From Oscillospiraceae bacterium (GTDB lineage: Bacteria > Bacillota > Clostridia > Oscillospirales > Oscillospiraceae), in the NCBI GenBank assembly GCA_017405545.1, contig JAFRAF010000275.1, forward strand, positions 1-7,828: a stretch of 7,828 nucleotides of DNA. Direction: 5' to 3'. The notes beneath the pieces were generated by a model. The model did no database searches and was not told where the DNA came from. It worked only from the letters and a program-made list of their open reading frames with translations. The position numbers and the translations under genes were made by a program. The stretch's first letter is position 1; the number at the start of each line of letters is the position of its first letter. Of this stretch, positions 5,851-7,828 are shown piece after piece.

Positions 5851-6987
5851 ATGAAAAAGCTCAACCACGCGCACTATCTGCTTGCATGCCGTTTTGACAA
5901 CTGGCTGCGTCTGCTCTCGGAAAACCGCTTCAACATCAGCAGAGAGAACATACCCGAGGCTCTGTATATCACACTCGCCTCTCTGGGCACCTTCCCCTTT
6001 GCCATGGCCGAGAAGCTCATATATGACAGGGCGATAAACAACACGGTTATAGATAAGCACCCCATATACATCCTGGGCCACTGGCGGACCGGCACCACCC
6101 ATCTCCAGAATGTGCTGAGCCGTGACCCCCAGTTCGGCTGGTGCGACCCGGTCAGCACCACCACCTTCAACAACAGCCTGCTGATGGGCCCCCTCATGGC
6201 TAAGATACAGAGCGGCGTCCTCGACCAGGCCAGGCCCATGGACAACATGAAGTACGGTCTGGACATGCCCATGGAGGAGATATTCGCCCAAGCCACCATA
6301 TCGGACATAGCCATCATCCACATGATGAGCTTCCCCCAGCGCTTCCGTGAGCACGTGCCCCTGGGCTTTCTGCAGGACCTGCCCGCCCATAAGCGCCAGC
6401 GCTGGATGCGGGAATATCAGTACGTGCTGAAAAAGATAACATACATCAAAAATGGCCGTCAGCTGGTGCTCAAGAGTCCGGACAACACCTGCCATCCCCG
6501 AATCATACACCAGATGTTCCCCAAGTCCAAGTATATCTGCCTGCACAGGGGCCCCTACACCACCATATTCTCGACCATAAATATGTTCAAAAAGCAGATG
6601 GAGGTGCTGTCCCTTCAGGATCCCCCCTCCGGCGCGCTGGATATCGTCATAGAGGACGCGGTAATAGATATATTCAGGCGCATGTACACGGAGCTCTTCG
6701 ACTTCCTTGAGGATATACCGAAAAGCCAGTACACAGAGCTGCCCTTCGAGCATTTTGAAAAGGAGCCCATTGATGATCTGCGCCGCATATACACCGAGCT
6801 GAATATCGGTGGCTTTGAGGAGGCCCTGCCCTATTTCCAAAAGTATCTGGACAGCCAGAGGGATTATAAAAAGAACAGCTTTGACATACCCCCGAGGCTG
6901 TATAAAAAGATAAATGAAAAGCTCGGCTTTTATTTTGATCGCTACGGCTACGAGATGGCAGCACCTAACACCGGCGGCAGCGTATAA
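5851..6987 (+). CDS. Sulfotransferase, PAPS-dependent (Sulfotransfer_3-like)
   Basis: Probable cytosolic transferase moving sulfate from PAPS to a hydroxyl or amine acceptor; 378 residues. The 5'-phosphosulfate loop is ILGHWRTGTTHLQNVLSRDP, starting at residue 74, with the R-T-G-T-T core at 79-83. The 3'-phosphate site is LVLKSP (205-210) followed by CLHRGP, where R233 and S241 keep the eight-residue spacing known from SULT enzymes. The GHWR variant of the loop is typical of a bacterial branch that includes steroid- and lipid-acting members. C-terminal residues about 290-365 are helical and charged, with no membrane segment seen. Start: ATG 5851 with GGAG 6 bases upstream. The gene follows the MATE exporter and precedes a serine-palmitoyltransferase-like gene, so a lipid or secreted small molecule is a reasonable acceptor. 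Family confidence is high; acceptor unknown. Confidence 0.9.
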   Translation: MKKLNHAHYLLACRFDNWLRLLSENRFNISRENIPEALYITLASLGTFPFAMAEKLIYDRAINNTVIDKHPIYILGHWRTGTTHLQNVLSRDPQFGWCDPVSTTTFNNSLLMGPLMAKIQSGVLDQARPMDNMKYGLDMPMEEIFAQATISDIAIIHMMSFPQRFREHVPLGFLQDLPAHKRQRWMREYQYVLKKITYIKNGRQLVLKSPDNTCHPRIIHQMFPKSKYICLHRGPYTTIFSTINMFKKQMEVLSLQDPPSGALDIVIEDAVIDIFRRMYTELFDFLEDIPKSQYTELPFEHFEKEPIDDLRRIYTELNIGGFEEALPYFQKYLDSQRDYKKNSFDIPPRLYKKINEKLGFYFDRYGYEMAAPNTGGSV

Positions 6988-6996
6988 GCCTGCATT

Positions 6997-7013
6997 CCCG
7001 GCTTTGGGCCGGG
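6997..7013 (+). terminator. GC-rich hairpin after the sulfotransferase gene
   Basis: CCCGGC (6997-7002) pairs perfectly with GCCGGG (7008-7013) around TTTGG, nine bases after the stop codon. No T tract follows. With a new promoter downstream, it probably marks a transcript end or a processing point. Confidence 0.5.
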
Positions 7014-7073
7014 GTGGCGGAGCAAATCCACTAAAAACTCATCGAAACATCGGTTTTATCAGGCATTTATCAC

Positions 7074-7102
7074 TTTACTTATTCGCTGTAGTAGTCTATA
7101 AT
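7074..7102 (+). promoter_or_regulatory. Promoter of the alpha-oxoamine synthase gene
   Basis: TTTACT (7074-7079) and a perfect TATAAT (7097-7102) are separated by 17 bases. The transcript should start near 7109, leaving a leader of about 115 bases, so this gene can be controlled apart from the sulfotransferase. Confidence 0.75.
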
Positions 7103-7120
7103 AGTGTACAAAGAGGGTAT

Positions 7121-7200
7121 AAAGAAATCTTAACTGACGCTCATATCCAGTTCGACTGGCTTTCAGGTAAAATACAGGTACACGGCAAGTCAGTTTCTTT
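7121..7200 (+). promoter_or_regulatory. Structured leader of the alpha-oxoamine synthase mRNA
   Basis: The leader can close through AAAGAAA (7121-7127) with TTTCTTT (7194-7200) and CTGAC (7134-7138) with GTCAG (7189-7193). Inside is a perfect five-pair hairpin, CCAGT (7147-7151) with ACTGG (7155-7159), loop TCG. It ends about 11 bases before the GGAGG site. It matches no riboswitch consensus I recall; it may be a cis-regulatory RNA or simply a stable leader. Confidence 0.4.
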
Positions 7201-7223
7201 CATCAGTATACACGGAGGCTTAA

Positions 7224-7828
7224 ATGGACATTTTTCAGAAGTGCTATGATTACGATTACGTAAAGAAAATAAAGGAGATGGATCTCTTTCCCTACTTCCG
7301 TCCCCTGCAGTCCCGCCAGGCAAATGAGGTCATCATGGAGGGTAAACGCCGCATAATGCTGGGCTCAAACAACTATCTGGGCCTGACCACCCATCCTCAG
7401 GTCATTGAGGCGGGACTTAAAGCAATAGAGGAGTACGGCTCCGGCTGTTCCGGCTCCCGTTTTTTAAACGGCACCCTTACTCTGCACCTTGAGCTGGAGG
7501 CAGAACTGGCCGAGTTTCTGCGCAAGGACAGCGTTATGACTTTCTCCACCGGTTTCCAGTCCAACCTGGGCATAATAAGCGCCATCGTGGGCCGCCACGA
7601 CTACGTGATATGCGACCGTGAGAACCACGCCAGCATATACGACGGCTGCAAGCTCAGCTACGGCACAATGCTCAGATACAAGCACAACGACATGGAGGAC
7701 CTGAAAAAGAAGCTGGAGAGCGTCCCCGACACCGCCGGGACCCTCATCGTGACCGACGGCGTATTCAGTATGGGCGGCGATATATGCAATCTGCCCGAGA
7801 TAGTAAAGCTGGCAAAGCAGTACGGCGC
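7224..7828 (+). CDS. Alpha-oxoamine synthase, serine palmitoyltransferase-like (3' end beyond window)
   Basis: PLP-dependent enzyme of the alpha-oxoamine synthase family, which condenses an amino acid with an acyl-CoA and releases CO2. I translated it from ATG 7224 (GGAGG five bases upstream); 201 residues are visible. Landmarks are YPYF-like FPYFRPL at 22-28, GSNNYLGLT at 47-55, GSGCSGSRFLNGTL at 72-85, FSTGFQSNLG at 107-116, DRENHASIYDG at 131-141 with H135, which stacks on PLP, and TDGVFSMGGD at 177-186. The FPYFRPL N-terminus and the HNDME segment at 154-158 resemble bacterial serine palmitoyltransferases more than KBL or BioF, as I recall them. The PLP lysine and the following DxH lie beyond the window. 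A glycine C-acetyltransferase or a BioF-like enzyme remains possible. It has its own promoter and leader and follows the sulfotransferase. Confidence 0.88.
   Translation, partial: MDIFQKCYDYDYVKKIKEMDLFPYFRPLQSRQANEVIMEGKRRIMLGSNNYLGLTTHPQVIEAGLKAIEEYGSGCSGSRFLNGTLTLHLELEAELAEFLRKDSVMTFSTGFQSNLGIISAIVGRHDYVICDRENHASIYDGCKLSYGTMLRYKHNDMEDLKKKLESVPDTAGTLIVTDGVFSMGGDICNLPEIVKLAKQYG

Noticed and set aside
5803..6840. Minus-strand open frame of 345 codons
   Set aside because: Antisense shadow of the sulfotransferase, whose motifs and ribosome binding site are clear.
7121..7200. Hammerhead-like or c-di-GMP riboswitch in the oxoamine synthase leader
   Set aside because: The CTGAC is not followed by the hammerhead core (CTGATGA and GAAA), and no c-di-GMP, SAM, THF or preQ1 core sequence is present.
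6914..7249. Plus-strand open frame spanning the sulfotransferase end and the next leader
   Set aside because: It overlaps a real gene, the promoter and the leader, and has no ribosome binding site or domain.

Overview
The window looks like chromosome from a fairly GC-rich, low-oxygen-type Firmicute (Clostridia, possibly Oscillospirales-like). This is inferred from strong GGAGG-type ribosome binding sites at almost every start, promoters close to TTGACA/TATAAT with 16-17 base spacers, frequent ATA isoleucine codons in otherwise GC-rich genes, and the style of the proteins. There is no rRNA, tRNA, CRISPR array, insertion sequence or phage gene. Seven protein genes are supported; two run off the ends.

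Left block, minus strand (2734 down to 1): an extended -10 promoter drives a purine nucleoside phosphorylase (TTG start), then an amidohydrolase of the MTA/SAH deaminase family, then a metallo-beta-lactamase-fold hydrolase whose GTG start overlaps the deaminase end. The first two make a plausible deaminate-then-phosphorolyse purine salvage route; the role of the third is unknown. Upstream lies ppa (inorganic pyrophosphatase), also on the minus strand, with its own near-consensus promoter and a leader that can form two alternative hairpins.

Right block, plus strand (3507 to 7828): an SGNH-type hydrolase divergent from ppa, a MATE-family transporter, a PAPS-type sulfotransferase, and a 3'-truncated alpha-oxoamine synthase that resembles bacterial serine palmitoyltransferase. 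The last gene has its own promoter and a leader of about 115 bases with good folding potential. GC-rich hairpins without a clear T tract follow several genes.

The most interesting part is the right end. A serine-palmitoyltransferase-like enzyme is unexpected in a Firmicute, and beside it are a sulfotransferase and a MATE exporter. Together they could form a route to a sulfated sphingoid-like lipid or another sulfated amphiphile. This is inference from gene families and adjacency only.
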